A stretch of DNA of 64,000 bases from assembly GCA_043762325.1 (NCBI GenBank), contig JAYUMU010000140.1, positions 6,822-70,821 on the forward strand. The letters are read 5' to 3'. Both the position numbers and the translations under genes were made by a program. Source of the DNA: JANXSS01 sp025356535. Lineage in GTDB: Bacteria > Pseudomonadota > Gammaproteobacteria > Burkholderiales > Burkholderiaceae_D. Numbering within the stretch: position 1 is the first letter of the stretch; each line of letters begins with the position of its first letter. Below the pieces are notes generated by a model that was not told the DNA's origin, made no database searches, and saw only the letters and a program-made list of their open reading frames with translations. Of this stretch, positions 49,914-58,507 are shown one piece after another.

Positions 49914-50465
49914 GGCCTTTGCAACGCGCAGTGCGTCGCGCCAGTGCGGCGCAGTTGCGCGCCTGGTCGCTGCAAGTGATTGTGCTGGCAGCGGCGGCAG
50001 CGGCCACGGCGGCCAGCGCAGCCGATGTCGCGCCGGCACCGGTGGCGGGCACGGCGCTGCAAGCCGGACCGGCTGCGCGACGGCGACCGCCGCCTGGTCG
50101 CCGACAGTGGCGCCTTTCGCCTGCGCGGCGATGCGGTGCTTGCCTTTGCCTGGGAGTCGTCGCTCTTTCGCAGCAACCATGGCGCCGACTGCAGCATCGA
50201 CGAAAGTGACGACCTGGTCGCAGAAGCCCTGCCGGTGCTGGCCGGCGCCGGCCAGCGCTGGCGCATCAGCCTGCGCGACGGCCGTGCAGCGCGCACGCGG
50301 CGTGGCTATGATGCAGACCACGGCCTTGCATGCAGCATTCGCATCGCACACGTCGGCGACCAATTGCAGATCGTGCCAAGCTGCCCGGCGCTATGCGGCT
50401 CGCGCGAAAATTTTTCACAGCTGACCGTCGATCTGCGGACCGGCAGCTGTACCTACGAACGTTAA
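49910..50465 (+). pseudogene. Small exported protein gene with a frameshift, between gatA and gatB
   Basis: A frame starting at the ATG overlapping the gatA stop encodes a signal peptide (SLQVIVLAAAAAATAASAA) and runs to VAGTALQAG near 50065. The plausible continuation is in another frame from about 50070 (RLRDGDRRLVADSGAFRLRG onward) to the stop at 50465, with SCPALCGSRENFSQLTVDL and a Cys near the end. The sense frame changes in CTGCAAGCCGGACCGGCTGC (50057-50076), consistent with a one-base indel. The C-terminal half keeps normal coding character and four Cys. Family not identified. Either a recent pseudogene or a sequencing error. Confidence 0.6.
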
Positions 50466-50475
50466 GGAAACTGCC

Positions 50476-51936
50476 ATGCAATGGGAAGTCGTGATCGGTC
50501 TTGAAACCCATACCCAGCTGACCACCGCCTCGAAGATCTTTTCCGGCGCCTCGATCCAGTTCGGCGCGGCGCCCAACACCCAGGCCTGCCCGGTCGACCT
50601 GGCGTTGCCGGGCGTGCTGCCGGTGATGAACCGTGGCGCGGTGGAAAAGGCGATCCAGTTCGGCCTGGCGATCGGCGCGACGATCGCCGGCGAGTCGATC
50701 TTCGCCCGCAAGAACTACTTCTATCCGGACCTGCCCAAGGGCTACCAGATCAGCCAGTATGAAATCCCGGTGGTGCAGGGCGGGGTCGTGAGTTTCGCCA
50801 TGGAGCGCGACGGCAAGACCGAAGTGCGCAGCGTGCAGCTGACGCGCGCCCACCTGGAAGAAGACGCCGGCAAGTCGCTGCACGAGGATTACCAGGGCAT
50901 GACCGGCATCGATCTCAATCGCGCCGGCACGCCGCTGCTGGAAATCGTCACCGAACCCGACATGCGCAGCGCCGCCGAAGCGGTGGCCTATGCCAAGGCA
51001 TTGCATTCGCTGGTGACCTGGCTGGGCATCTGCGACGGCAACATGCAGGAAGGATCGTTCCGCTGCGATGCCAATGTCTCGGTGCGCCCGGTCGGTCAGG
51101 CCGCCTACGGCACCCGCTGCGAGGTCAAGAACCTGAACTCGTTTCGCTTCCTCGAAGAAGCCATCAATTACGAAGTGCGCCGCCAGATCGAACTGATCGA
51201 GGATGGCGGCCGGGTGGTGCAGGAAACCCGCCTGTACGACCCGGACAAGCGCGAAACCCGCTCGATGCGCAGCAAGGAAGATGCGCAGGACTACCGCTAT
51301 TTTCCCGACCCGGACCTGCCGCCGCTGGTCATCGGCGCCGACTGGATCGCCCGCGTGCGCGCGGCCATGCCGGAGTTGCCGGGTGCGATGCGCGAGCGCT
51401 TCGTGCGCGACTTCGGCCTGTCGGAATACGACGCCGCGGTGCTGACCCAATCGAAGGCGCAGGCAACCTACTTCGAAGCGCTGGTAACCGCAGCCGGCCC
51501 GGCCCACGCGAAGCTGGCCGCGAACTGGATCATGGGCGATGTGGCGTCGGCCCTGAAGCGCGCCGGCATCGAGATCGATACCGTGCCGGTGGCCGCGCCG
51601 CAGCTGGCATTGCTGCTGGCCCGGATTGCCGACGGCACGATTTCCAACAAGATCGCCAGGGAAATCTTCGGCGTCATGTGGGATGCGCCCGGCGCGTCGG
51701 CGACACAGGTCGACGAGATCATCGATGCGCGCGGCCTGCGCCAGATCTCCGACGCCGGCGCGCTGGAAAAGATCGTCGACGACGTGCTCGCTGCGAATGA
51801 AAAGTCCGTTGCGGAATTTCGCAGCGGTAAAGAGAAGGCGTTCAATGCCTTGATCGGTCAGGCAATGAAGGCCAGCAAGGGCAAGGCCAATCCGGCGCAA
51901 CTGACCGAGCTTCTGACGCGCAAGCTGGCCGGCTAG
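50476..51936 (+). CDS. gatB: Asp-tRNA(Asn)/Glu-tRNA(Gln) amidotransferase subunit B
   Basis: 486 residues. GatB kinase domain with WEVVIGLETHTQL at the start, ARKNYFYPDLPKGYQISQYE (metal and ATP site), EEDAGKSLHE, DLNRAGTPLLEIVTEPDMRS, and the C-terminal YqeY-like tail ending in NPAQLTELLTRKLAG. It activates Glu/Asp on the mischarged tRNA. Preceded by AAGGAAAC. Confidence 0.97.
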   Translation: MQWEVVIGLETHTQLTTASKIFSGASIQFGAAPNTQACPVDLALPGVLPVMNRGAVEKAIQFGLAIGATIAGESIFARKNYFYPDLPKGYQISQYEIPVVQGGVVSFAMERDGKTEVRSVQLTRAHLEEDAGKSLHEDYQGMTGIDLNRAGTPLLEIVTEPDMRSAAEAVAYAKALHSLVTWLGICDGNMQEGSFRCDANVSVRPVGQAAYGTRCEVKNLNSFRFLEEAINYEVRRQIELIEDGGRVVQETRLYDPDKRETRSMRSKEDAQDYRYFPDPDLPPLVIGADWIARVRAAMPELPGAMRERFVRDFGLSEYDAAVLTQSKAQATYFEALVTAAGPAHAKLAANWIMGDVASALKRAGIEIDTVPVAAPQLALLLARIADGTISNKIAREIFGVMWDAPGASATQVDEIIDARGLRQISDAGALEKIVDDVLAANEKSVAEFRSGKEKAFNALIGQAMKASKGKANPAQLTELLTRKLAG

Positions 51937-51952
51937 AAAATCGACGCTGGCT

Positions 51953-52612
51953 TTACTGCGCGGTCCTGAGCTCGCGGAAGCGCTTCAGTGCCAGGTCGAA
52001 CCTGGCGTGCGTGCGCGCGATTTCGGCGGTGCGCTGGGTGATCGAGGCCTGGCGGGATTCGACTGCGCGGGTGGCGTTTTCCAGATGGCGACGATCGGCC
52101 CCTGCCGCACCCGGCTTGCCGGTGGCCGCAACTGCCTGCGCCGACTTCATGTCCTTGCTTTCGAGGGCAACCGCATTGGTGTCGATCTTCATCTGGTCGT
52201 TCAGCAGGTCGACCGCCCGCCTGCGCGCCAGCGCGATGTCGTCTTCATTGCGGTAGCGTGTCGTCAGGGCATTGTCGTAGAGGCGCTGCTCGTCGGCGGC
52301 TGCCTTGTCGATGCGACGTTTCTCTTCGAGCGCATCGCGCGTGCGCTTCTGTTCGGGCGTCAGCGGCGCGGCGATTTCACGACGGGTGATGCCGTTCGCA
52401 TCGAGCTGGCGCATCGGCCGGTCGGCACATTCCGGGATCGGCCGGTCGGCCGTGATGGTGCGACCGCTGCTGTCCTTGCAGATGTAGATTTCGGCAAGCG
52501 CAGAGGATGGCGCCGCCAGCAGCAGGGCGAGGCAGGCCAGCCAATGCGGCTGCCTCGGCACTGGCCGCTGCCCCGCGTCGCGCGGCGACACGGGCACGGG
52601 GTGGTGGCGCAT
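51953..52612 (-). CDS. DUF4124-containing exported protein
   Basis: 219 residues. The signal peptide ends in SSALA. The DUF4124 segment follows (EIYICKDSSGRTITADRPIP, ECADRPMRQLD), then a long charged helical, probably coiled-coil region (RTRDALEEKRRIDKAAADEQ, TRAVESRQASITQRTAEIAR). Envelope-located, function unknown. It overlaps the pyrE stop by one base and converges on gatB. Confidence 0.87.
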   Translation of the reverse strand: MRHHPVPVSPRDAGQRPVPRQPHWLACLALLLAAPSSALAEIYICKDSSGRTITADRPIPECADRPMRQLDANGITRREIAAPLTPEQKRTRDALEEKRRIDKAAADEQRLYDNALTTRYRNEDDIALARRRAVDLLNDQMKIDTNAVALESKDMKSAQAVAATGKPGAAGADRRHLENATRAVESRQASITQRTAEIARTHARFDLALKRFRELRTAQ

Positions 52613-53274
52613 CAGGCCACCCCGTAGCGGCTGCGATAGGCGGCAATCGCCGCCCTTGCCTCGCCGGTTGCCGCACCACCGCCAGTACCCATGAAGCCGA
52701 GCAGGTCGTCGAGGCTGGCAATCGGGATGACCGGCATGCCGAAGCTCTTGCTCACTTCCTGCACCGCCGAGCCGGCCGACAGCGCGTCGTCCGGTCCCGA
52801 GCGTTCCATCCGGTCGAGCGCGATCATGACGGCCGCAGGCGTGGCGCCGGCGGCGCGAATCATGTCCACCGATTCGCGCACCGAGGTGCCGGCCGAGATG
52901 ACGTCGTCGATGATGACGACGCGTCCTTTGAGCGCCGCGCCGACGATGGTGCCGCCTTCGCCGTGATCCTTGGCTTCCTTGCGGTTGTAGGCAAACGGCA
53001 CGTTGCGTCCGCGCGCAGCCAGCGCCACGGCCGTCGCCGATGCCAGCGTGATGCCTTTATAGGCCGGTCCGAACAGCATGTCGAATTCGATGCCGGCGTC
53101 GAGCAGGGTCTGTGCATAGAAGTCGGCCAGGCGGCCGAGCGTGGCGCCGTCATGGAACAGGCCGGCGTTGAAGAAATAAGGGGAATTGCGGCCCGCCTTG
53201 GTGGTGAACTGGCCGAAGCGCAGCACGCCGGCGTCGACGGCGAACTCGATGAACTGCTGACGTAGATTTTGCAC
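52612..53274 (-). CDS. pyrE: Orotate phosphoribosyltransferase
   Basis: 220 residues. It transfers orotate to PRPP in pyrimidine synthesis. The PRPP-binding motif is VVIIDDVISAGTSVRES; other family parts are SPYFFNAGLFHDGATLGRLA, DMLFGPAYKGITLA and FAYNRKEAKDHGEGG. The upstream divergent region contains two perfect palindromes. Confidence 0.96.
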   Translation of the reverse strand: MQNLRQQFIEFAVDAGVLRFGQFTTKAGRNSPYFFNAGLFHDGATLGRLADFYAQTLLDAGIEFDMLFGPAYKGITLASATAVALAARGRNVPFAYNRKEAKDHGEGGTIVGAALKGRVVIIDDVISAGTSVRESVDMIRAAGATPAAVMIALDRMERSGPDDALSAGSAVQEVSKSFGMPVIPIASLDDLLGFMGTGGGAATGEARAAIAAYRSRYGVA

Positions 53275-53352
53275 GATGCTCCTTGCTGCCCATTAGGCAT
53301 TCAAATTTAAATAATGATCCTGAGCACAATCGGTATGATAAGCGCGGATCGG

Positions 53353-53395
53353 GCCGGTCATGACCGGCTTCTTTCATTTGGCACGAATTCGTGCC
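53353..53395. promoter_or_regulatory. Two adjacent perfect 16-bp palindromes between pyrE and the exonuclease gene
   Basis: GCCGGTCATGACCGGC at 53353-53368 and GGCACGAATTCGTGCC at 53380-53395, separated by 11 bp in the 153-bp divergent region. They could be regulator sites or RNA hairpins. No matching known operator is recognised. Confidence 0.5.
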
Positions 53396-53427
53396 GTGGT
53401 GCGACATTTGAAGCGACATCCCTCGAC

Positions 53428-54204
53428 ATGCTAAAAGTTATATCGGCCAACCTCAACGGCATCCGCTCGGCGGCAAAAAAAGGCTTCTTTGCCTGGATGG
53501 CCCAGCAGGATGCCGACATCGTCTGCGTCCAGGAAGTGCGGGCGCAGGCAAGCGACATGACGCCGGAATTCCTCAACCCCGGCGGCTATCACGGCAGTTT
53601 TCACCATGCGCAGAAGAAGGGCTATGCCGGCACCGGCATCTACAGCCGGCGCTTGCCCGATGCAGTGCGGATCGGTTTCGGCGATACCGAGTTCGACGCC
53701 GAGGGCCGCTACATTCAGTGCGATTTCGGCAACCTGTCGGTCATCTCCATCTACTGCCCGTCCGGGTCGTCCAGCCCGGAGCGCCAGCTGGCGAAATTCC
53801 GCTTCATGGAAGTGTTCTATCCGCACCTCGTTGCCCTGAAAGCCAGCGGCCGCGAAATCGTCATCTGCGGCGACTGGAACATCGCCCATCAGCCGATCGA
53901 CCTGAAGAACTGGAAGAGCAACCAGAAGAATTCCGGCTTCCTGCCGCAAGAACGGGCGTGGCTCACGCGCATCTTCGACGAGATCGCCCTGGTTGACGTG
54001 TTCCGCCAGATCGAGCCGGCCGGCGAGCATTACACCTGGTGGAGCAATCGCGGCAACGCCTGGGCAAACAACGTCGGCTGGCGCATCGACTATCACGTTG
54101 CAACGCCGTTGCTCGCTGCCAGTGCCCGCTCGCATGAAATCTACAAGGCCGAACGCTTCAGCGACCATGCGCCGTTGACAATCCACTATGAATGGCTGGA
54201 CTGA
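53428..54204 (+). CDS. xthA: Exodeoxyribonuclease III
   Basis: 258 residues from ATG 53428; the longer frame back to 53314 is unsupported. AP endonuclease/exonuclease family: SANLNGIRSAAKKGF, VCVQEVRAQ (metal-binding Glu), GDWNIAHQPIDLKN, WRIDYHVATP and FSDHAPLTIHYE. Repairs abasic sites. The 3' end overlaps the convergent gene at 54186 by 19 bp. Confidence 0.95.
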   Translation: MLKVISANLNGIRSAAKKGFFAWMAQQDADIVCVQEVRAQASDMTPEFLNPGGYHGSFHHAQKKGYAGTGIYSRRLPDAVRIGFGDTEFDAEGRYIQCDFGNLSVISIYCPSGSSSPERQLAKFRFMEVFYPHLVALKASGREIVICGDWNIAHQPIDLKNWKSNQKNSGFLPQERAWLTRIFDEIALVDVFRQIEPAGEHYTWWSNRGNAWANNVGWRIDYHVATPLLAASARSHEIYKAERFSDHAPLTIHYEWLD

Positions 54205-55052
54205 GCAAGCGGGCTGCCGGATGCACTGCCGGATGCACTGCTCGATGGGCTATGGAGCGCATCTGCCAGGTTCTCTACCAGTTCTTCAGCCATGTTGCGC
54301 ATCATTGCAGGCACACCGGCAAAAAATTCAGCCTGCTGGTATTGCTCCTGGACTTGAGACTGCGCCGTGCTTGCGCGCGCTGCGGCCGCGTCGGCGATTT
54401 CACGTGTGCTCATCTTCTTTTTGGCGACATGCGCGCGCGCCTTCGAATACTGGTCCAGGGCAGTGAAGGTCCTGCGGGTATAGGACCCTTTGAGCGCGAC
54501 CTTGAGGGCTGCTGCAAAACCCGCTGAAAACAGGCCCGAGACGCCGCCGAGGGCAGCACCCGCAGCAGCGCCGATCGGCGCGGTGACCGGCCAGGTGTAG
54601 CCGCCAAACATGTGCGCGCCCGAATCAAGACCCGAGTGGGCGCCGGACACCACACCCGCCACCGGACACGCTACCGCAACCACGCCTCCTTCGACGACGC
54701 CAGCGGCAGTGGCGCCGACAATCGCCGCACCGCGTCCAACCATGCCGCCGCCCAGCACGACGGCGCTGCGGGCCCGGCGCAGGCCGCTGTGCTGCGGCGC
54801 ATTGTGGTCGAGGCCCTTTGCCCGCAGTGCGGCGAGCTGTTCCTGGCTTGCACCGACGCGATCGCGGATGCGGGCGAGCTTTTCCAGGTCGGTGCTCAAA
54901 TGCCCGAGGCAACCGAGCTTCTTCAGGTCCGACTCGATGCTGCAGGCGATCTGCTTGACGGCGCGACGGTCGTCACGGGCCGAGCCCGGTGGCGCAGCTG
55001 TCGCGGCTGCGGGCGCCGCATAGGGCGTTGAATTGCTTCGATTGACTTGCAT
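54186..55052 (-). CDS. Ala/Gly-rich protein with glycine-zipper membrane segment
   Basis: 288 residues from ATG 55052, with GGGAG upstream. The N-terminal ~35 residues are Asn/Ser/Ala/Pro-rich with no signal peptide. A charged helix follows (RRAVKQIACSIESDLKKLGC), then ~110 residues of Gly/Ala/Val-rich hydrophobic sequence with GxxxG spacing (GGMVGRGAAIVGATAAGVVE; GAAAGAALGGVSGLFSAGFA), a helical charged stretch and a Ser-rich tail. No family recognised. The layout resembles proteins injected or exported by specialised secretion systems, but no such system is in the window. It overlaps xthA convergently. Confidence 0.75.
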   Translation of the reverse strand: MQVNRSNSTPYAAPAAATAAPPGSARDDRRAVKQIACSIESDLKKLGCLGHLSTDLEKLARIRDRVGASQEQLAALRAKGLDHNAPQHSGLRRARSAVVLGGGMVGRGAAIVGATAAGVVEGGVVAVACPVAGVVSGAHSGLDSGAHMFGGYTWPVTAPIGAAAGAALGGVSGLFSAGFAAALKVALKGSYTRRTFTALDQYSKARAHVAKKKMSTREIADAAAARASTAQSQVQEQYQQAEFFAGVPAMMRNMAEELVENLADALHSPSSSASGSASGSPLAQSSHS

Positions 55053-55285
55053 GTATTGCTCCCGGAAGGTGAATGCGGCAAACCCCACCGGCCGCACTTT
55101 CACGCTTGGGCGCGCTGCGGGCGGCAACGATAAGGCAACGAGCAATATCGTCAATACGCAAGCTTCGCGATTTGTGCAAGCGCATGCCCGGCACCGTTAC
55201 GCCAACCGATCCTGGCATTTCTGGAAATTGTTGAGCGGCGCGGCAGCCGTTGCGGCCAGCAGAAGTCGCCAGCGATCCACGATGC

Positions 55286-56623
55286 TCAAGTCGGCCTGGC
55301 AGCCCCGACCCGGTCGCCATGCCAGGGCGCGATCCTTGACAGCAGCAGCATGCCGGGCAACGCCAGGAAAAAGCAGATGATGAAGAACAGGAACCAGCCT
55401 GTCTCGGCGACGATGTAGCCGGCCGAGGCGTTGATGAAGGTGCGCGGCACCGCCGCCAGGCTGGAGAACAGCGCATATTGCGTGGCGGTGTAGCGCGGAT
55501 CGGTCGAGCGCGAAATGAAGGCGACGAATGCCGCCGCCCCGAGCCCCAGGCTGCCGAAGGCTTCGAAGGCGATGACCGCGCCCAGCACCAGCGGATTGGC
55601 GCCGACCTGGGCCAGCCAGGCAAAGCCGAGGATTGCGACGGCCTGCACCGCGCCGAACACCCACAGGCCGCGGTTGATGCCCAGCCTGACCATCCAGACG
55701 CCGCCGACGATGCCGCCGGCGATGCTGGCCCAGAAACCGGTGGTCTTTGCCACCACGCCGATCTGCGTCATCGAAAAACCCAGGTCGAGGTAGAACTTGG
55801 TCGACAAGGCCGTTGCCATGCTGTCGCCCAGCTTGTAGAGGAAGATGAAGCCGAGAATCCAGCAGGCCCGCTTCCAGCCGTCGCGGTGGATGAATTCCTT
55901 GAACGGCAGCACCAGGGCGTCGCGCATGTTCTTCGGCGGCGCGCCATAGACCGCCGGCTCCTTGACCAGCAGCGTGCAGACCAGGCCGGGCAGCATGAAA
56001 CAGGCGGTGATCCAGAATACCGGCTGCCACGGCATGCGGTCGGCCAGGATCAGCGACAGCGCGCCCGGCACCATGCCGGCGACCTTGTAGGCGTTCACGT
56101 GCACCGCTGCGCCCAGGCCCTGCTCGTTGTCGGGCAAAATTTCGCGCCGGTAGGCGTCGATGACGATGTCCTGGCTGGCCGAGATGAAGGCGACCGTGGC
56201 CGCGGCCATCGCCACCCAGGACACTTGCGTCAACGGATCGAGCATGCCCATGCCGCCGATGGTCAGAAACAGCAGCGTCTGCGTCAACGCCATCCAGCCG
56301 CGCCGGCGCCCCAGCCAGCCGAAACTGTAGCGGTCCATCAGCGGCGACCAGACGAATTTCCAGGTGTAGGGAAACATCACCAGCGCAAACAGGCCGAGCT
56401 TTTTCACGTCCAGGCCGGACTTGGCCAGCCAGGCCTGCAGCAGCGACAAGAGGATGAACAGCGGCAGGCCGGAAGAAAATCCCATGAACAGCAGGATCAG
56501 CATGCGGCGGTTGAGATAGCTGTGCCAGGTCGGCGCGGCGGACGCCGCCAAGCCGTTGCCGGGTGCGGCCGGCGGCACCGCGGGCAGCGACATGTCGGGC
56601 GAATCGGTGGCGTTGTCGGTCAT
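55286..56623 (-). CDS. ampG: AmpG-family muropeptide permease
   Basis: 445 residues, about 12-14 membrane helices of the major facilitator superfamily. AmpG-type features: LFMGFSSGLPLFILLSLLQA, KFVWSPLMDRYSF, SASQDIVIDAYRREIL and LGFIFLYKLGDSMATAL. It imports anhydromuropeptides for cell-wall recycling. About 35 residues of variable N-terminus precede the first helix. It lies 6 bp downstream of metW, probably cotranscribed with metX-metW. Confidence 0.92.
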   Translation of the reverse strand: MTDNATDSPDMSLPAVPPAAPGNGLAASAAPTWHSYLNRRMLILLFMGFSSGLPLFILLSLLQAWLAKSGLDVKKLGLFALVMFPYTWKFVWSPLMDRYSFGWLGRRRGWMALTQTLLFLTIGGMGMLDPLTQVSWVAMAAATVAFISASQDIVIDAYRREILPDNEQGLGAAVHVNAYKVAGMVPGALSLILADRMPWQPVFWITACFMLPGLVCTLLVKEPAVYGAPPKNMRDALVLPFKEFIHRDGWKRACWILGFIFLYKLGDSMATALSTKFYLDLGFSMTQIGVVAKTTGFWASIAGGIVGGVWMVRLGINRGLWVFGAVQAVAILGFAWLAQVGANPLVLGAVIAFEAFGSLGLGAAAFVAFISRSTDPRYTATQYALFSSLAAVPRTFINASAGYIVAETGWFLFFIICFFLALPGMLLLSRIAPWHGDRVGAARPT

Positions 56624-56629
56624 GATGAA

Positions 56630-57313
56630 TCAGCCGGCCGTCACGACCCGGTCGCCGGTCAGGCTGCCATCGGCGGCGTTTGCGCCGACGCCCTGCGCAG
56701 TCTGGCGCAGCGCCTTTTTCTTCAGCCGAAACACCGCCAGGCTGCCGCGCCAGTGCGGCATGAACGTCACCGGCCGGCCTTCTTCCAGCGCCACGCATTC
56801 GAGCACTTCGAGACCGACATCGTTGGCCAGTTCCTCGAAGTCGCGGATGGTGGCGCAGCGCAGGTTGGGCGTGTCATACCATTGATAGGGCAGACTCTTC
56901 GACACCGGCATGCGACCGCGCAACAGCGCGACCCGGTGCGGCCAGTAGGCAAAGTTCGGAAACGACACGATCGCTTCCTGTCCGACCCGGGTGATGTCGC
57001 GCAGGATGCCCTCGACGTTCTTCATCATCTGCAAGGCCGACAGGCACAGCACCGTGTCGAAGGCATTGTCGGCAAAGATCGCCAGGCCCGCTTCCAGGTC
57101 CTGCTGGATCACCTGCACGCCGCGGCCGATGCAGGCGGGAATCTGGTGGTCGTCGATCTCGATGCCGTAGCCGTTGCAGTGCTTGTCGGTCTGGAGGTAG
57201 TCGAGCATGACGCCCTCGCCGCAACCCAGATCGAGCACATGCGATTGCGGCCGCACCCAGTGGGCGATGAAGGCGAGATCCGGACGCAGGCGTTGCAGTT
57301 CGTCGAACTTCAT
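56630..57313 (-). CDS. metW: Methionine biosynthesis protein MetW
   Basis: 227 residues. Methyltransferase-like fold: WVRPQSHVLDLGCGEGVMLD, QQDLEAGLAIFADNAFDTVL, LSALQMMKNVEGILRDITRV and the family segment FPNFAYWPHRVALLRGRMPV. It works with MetX in homoserine O-acylation. It overlaps metX by 4 bp. The C-terminal ~25 residues are variable. Confidence 0.95.
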   Translation of the reverse strand: MKFDELQRLRPDLAFIAHWVRPQSHVLDLGCGEGVMLDYLQTDKHCNGYGIEIDDHQIPACIGRGVQVIQQDLEAGLAIFADNAFDTVLCLSALQMMKNVEGILRDITRVGQEAIVSFPNFAYWPHRVALLRGRMPVSKSLPYQWYDTPNLRCATIRDFEELANDVGLEVLECVALEEGRPVTFMPHWRGSLAVFRLKKKALRQTAQGVGANAADGSLTGDRVVTAG

Positions 57314-58482
57314 GCCGCCACCTCATGACGTGGGGCGGCGCTCGCCGTGGGCAGATCCGTGATGTCGCGCCAGACCCGCCGGTAATAGGCGCGCACCGTG
57401 TCCATGTAGCGCGCGTCGTCGAGCAGGAAGGCGTCGTGGCCATGCGGCGCATCGATTTCGGCATAGGTCACGCGGCGCCGGTTGTTGACCAGCGCCTGGA
57501 CGATTTCCCGGCTGCGCGCCGGCGCAAAACGCCAGTCGGTGGAAAACGACACCACCAGGAACTGCGCCTGGGTGCCGGCCATGGCGCGCGTCAGGTCGCC
57601 GTCGAAGGCCCGCGCCGGATCGAAGTAATCGAGCGCCTTGGTAATCAGCAGATAGGTATTGGCGTCGAAGTATTCGGAGAACTTGTCGCCCTGGTAGCGC
57701 AGGTAGGATTCGATCTCGAAATCGATACCGTAGCCGAACTGGTAGGCGCCCGAACGCAGCGCCCGGCCGAATTTCTCGGCCATGTCGTCGTTCGACAGAT
57801 AGGTGATGTGGCCGACCATGCGCGCCACCCGCAGGCCGTTCTTTGGCACCACGCCATGCGCATAGAAGTCGCCGCCGTGATAATCCGGGTCGGTCAGGAT
57901 CGCCTGGCGGGCGACGTCGTTGAAGGCGATGTTCTGGGTCGACAGGCGCGGCGTCGAGGCGATCACGACGCAGTGGCGCAGGCGCTCGGGATACAGCGTG
58001 CTCCAGGCCATGGCCTGCATGCCGCCGAGCGAGCCGCCCATGACGGCGGCGAACTGCACGATGCCGAGCGCATCGGCAAGCCGCGCCTGCGCCTGCACCC
58101 AGTCCTCCACCGTCACCACCGGAAAACTCGCACCGTACGGGCGGCCGGTCGCCGGATCGACATGCATCGGGCCGGTCGAGCCGAAGCAGGAGCCGAGATT
58201 GTTGACGCCGATGACGAAGAAGCGATCGGTGTCGAGCGGCTTGCCGGGGCCGACCATGTTGTCCCACCAGCCGGCGCTCTTGTCGGTGTCGCTGTAGACG
58301 CCGGCCACGTGATGCGAGGCATTGAGGGCATGCAGCACCAGCACCGCGTTCGAGCGTGCCGCATTCAGGGTGCCGTAGGTTTCATAGACCAGGCTGTAGC
58401 CGGCAATCGCGGCGCCGCTTTGCAGCGCCAGGGGTTCTGCAAACTGCATCGACTGCGGTACGACGATTCCAATGGAAGACAT
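57310..58482 (-). CDS. metX: Homoserine O-acyltransferase
   Basis: 390 residues, alpha/beta-hydrolase fold. Nucleophile in VMGGSLGGMQAMAWS, upstream NNLGSCFGSTGP, and the acid and His near LVVSFSTDWRFAPARSREIV and PHGHDAFLLDD. It transfers an acetyl or succinyl group to homoserine; many MetX enzymes paired with MetW use succinyl-CoA, and I cannot decide which here. Coupled to metW; 25 bp after ptsI. Confidence 0.94.
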   Translation of the reverse strand: MSSIGIVVPQSMQFAEPLALQSGAAIAGYSLVYETYGTLNAARSNAVLVLHALNASHHVAGVYSDTDKSAGWWDNMVGPGKPLDTDRFFVIGVNNLGSCFGSTGPMHVDPATGRPYGASFPVVTVEDWVQAQARLADALGIVQFAAVMGGSLGGMQAMAWSTLYPERLRHCVVIASTPRLSTQNIAFNDVARQAILTDPDYHGGDFYAHGVVPKNGLRVARMVGHITYLSNDDMAEKFGRALRSGAYQFGYGIDFEIESYLRYQGDKFSEYFDANTYLLITKALDYFDPARAFDGDLTRAMAGTQAQFLVVSFSTDWRFAPARSREIVQALVNNRRRVTYAEIDAPHGHDAFLLDDARYMDTVRAYYRRVWRDITDLPTASAAPRHEVAA

Positions 58483-58507
58483 GAGACCTTGAAGACTTGA
58501 TGATGAT

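Noticed and set aside
55478..57328. 616-codon plus-strand frame opposite ampG and metW
   Set aside because: Antisense shadow; the real genes are on the minus strand with strong family signatures.
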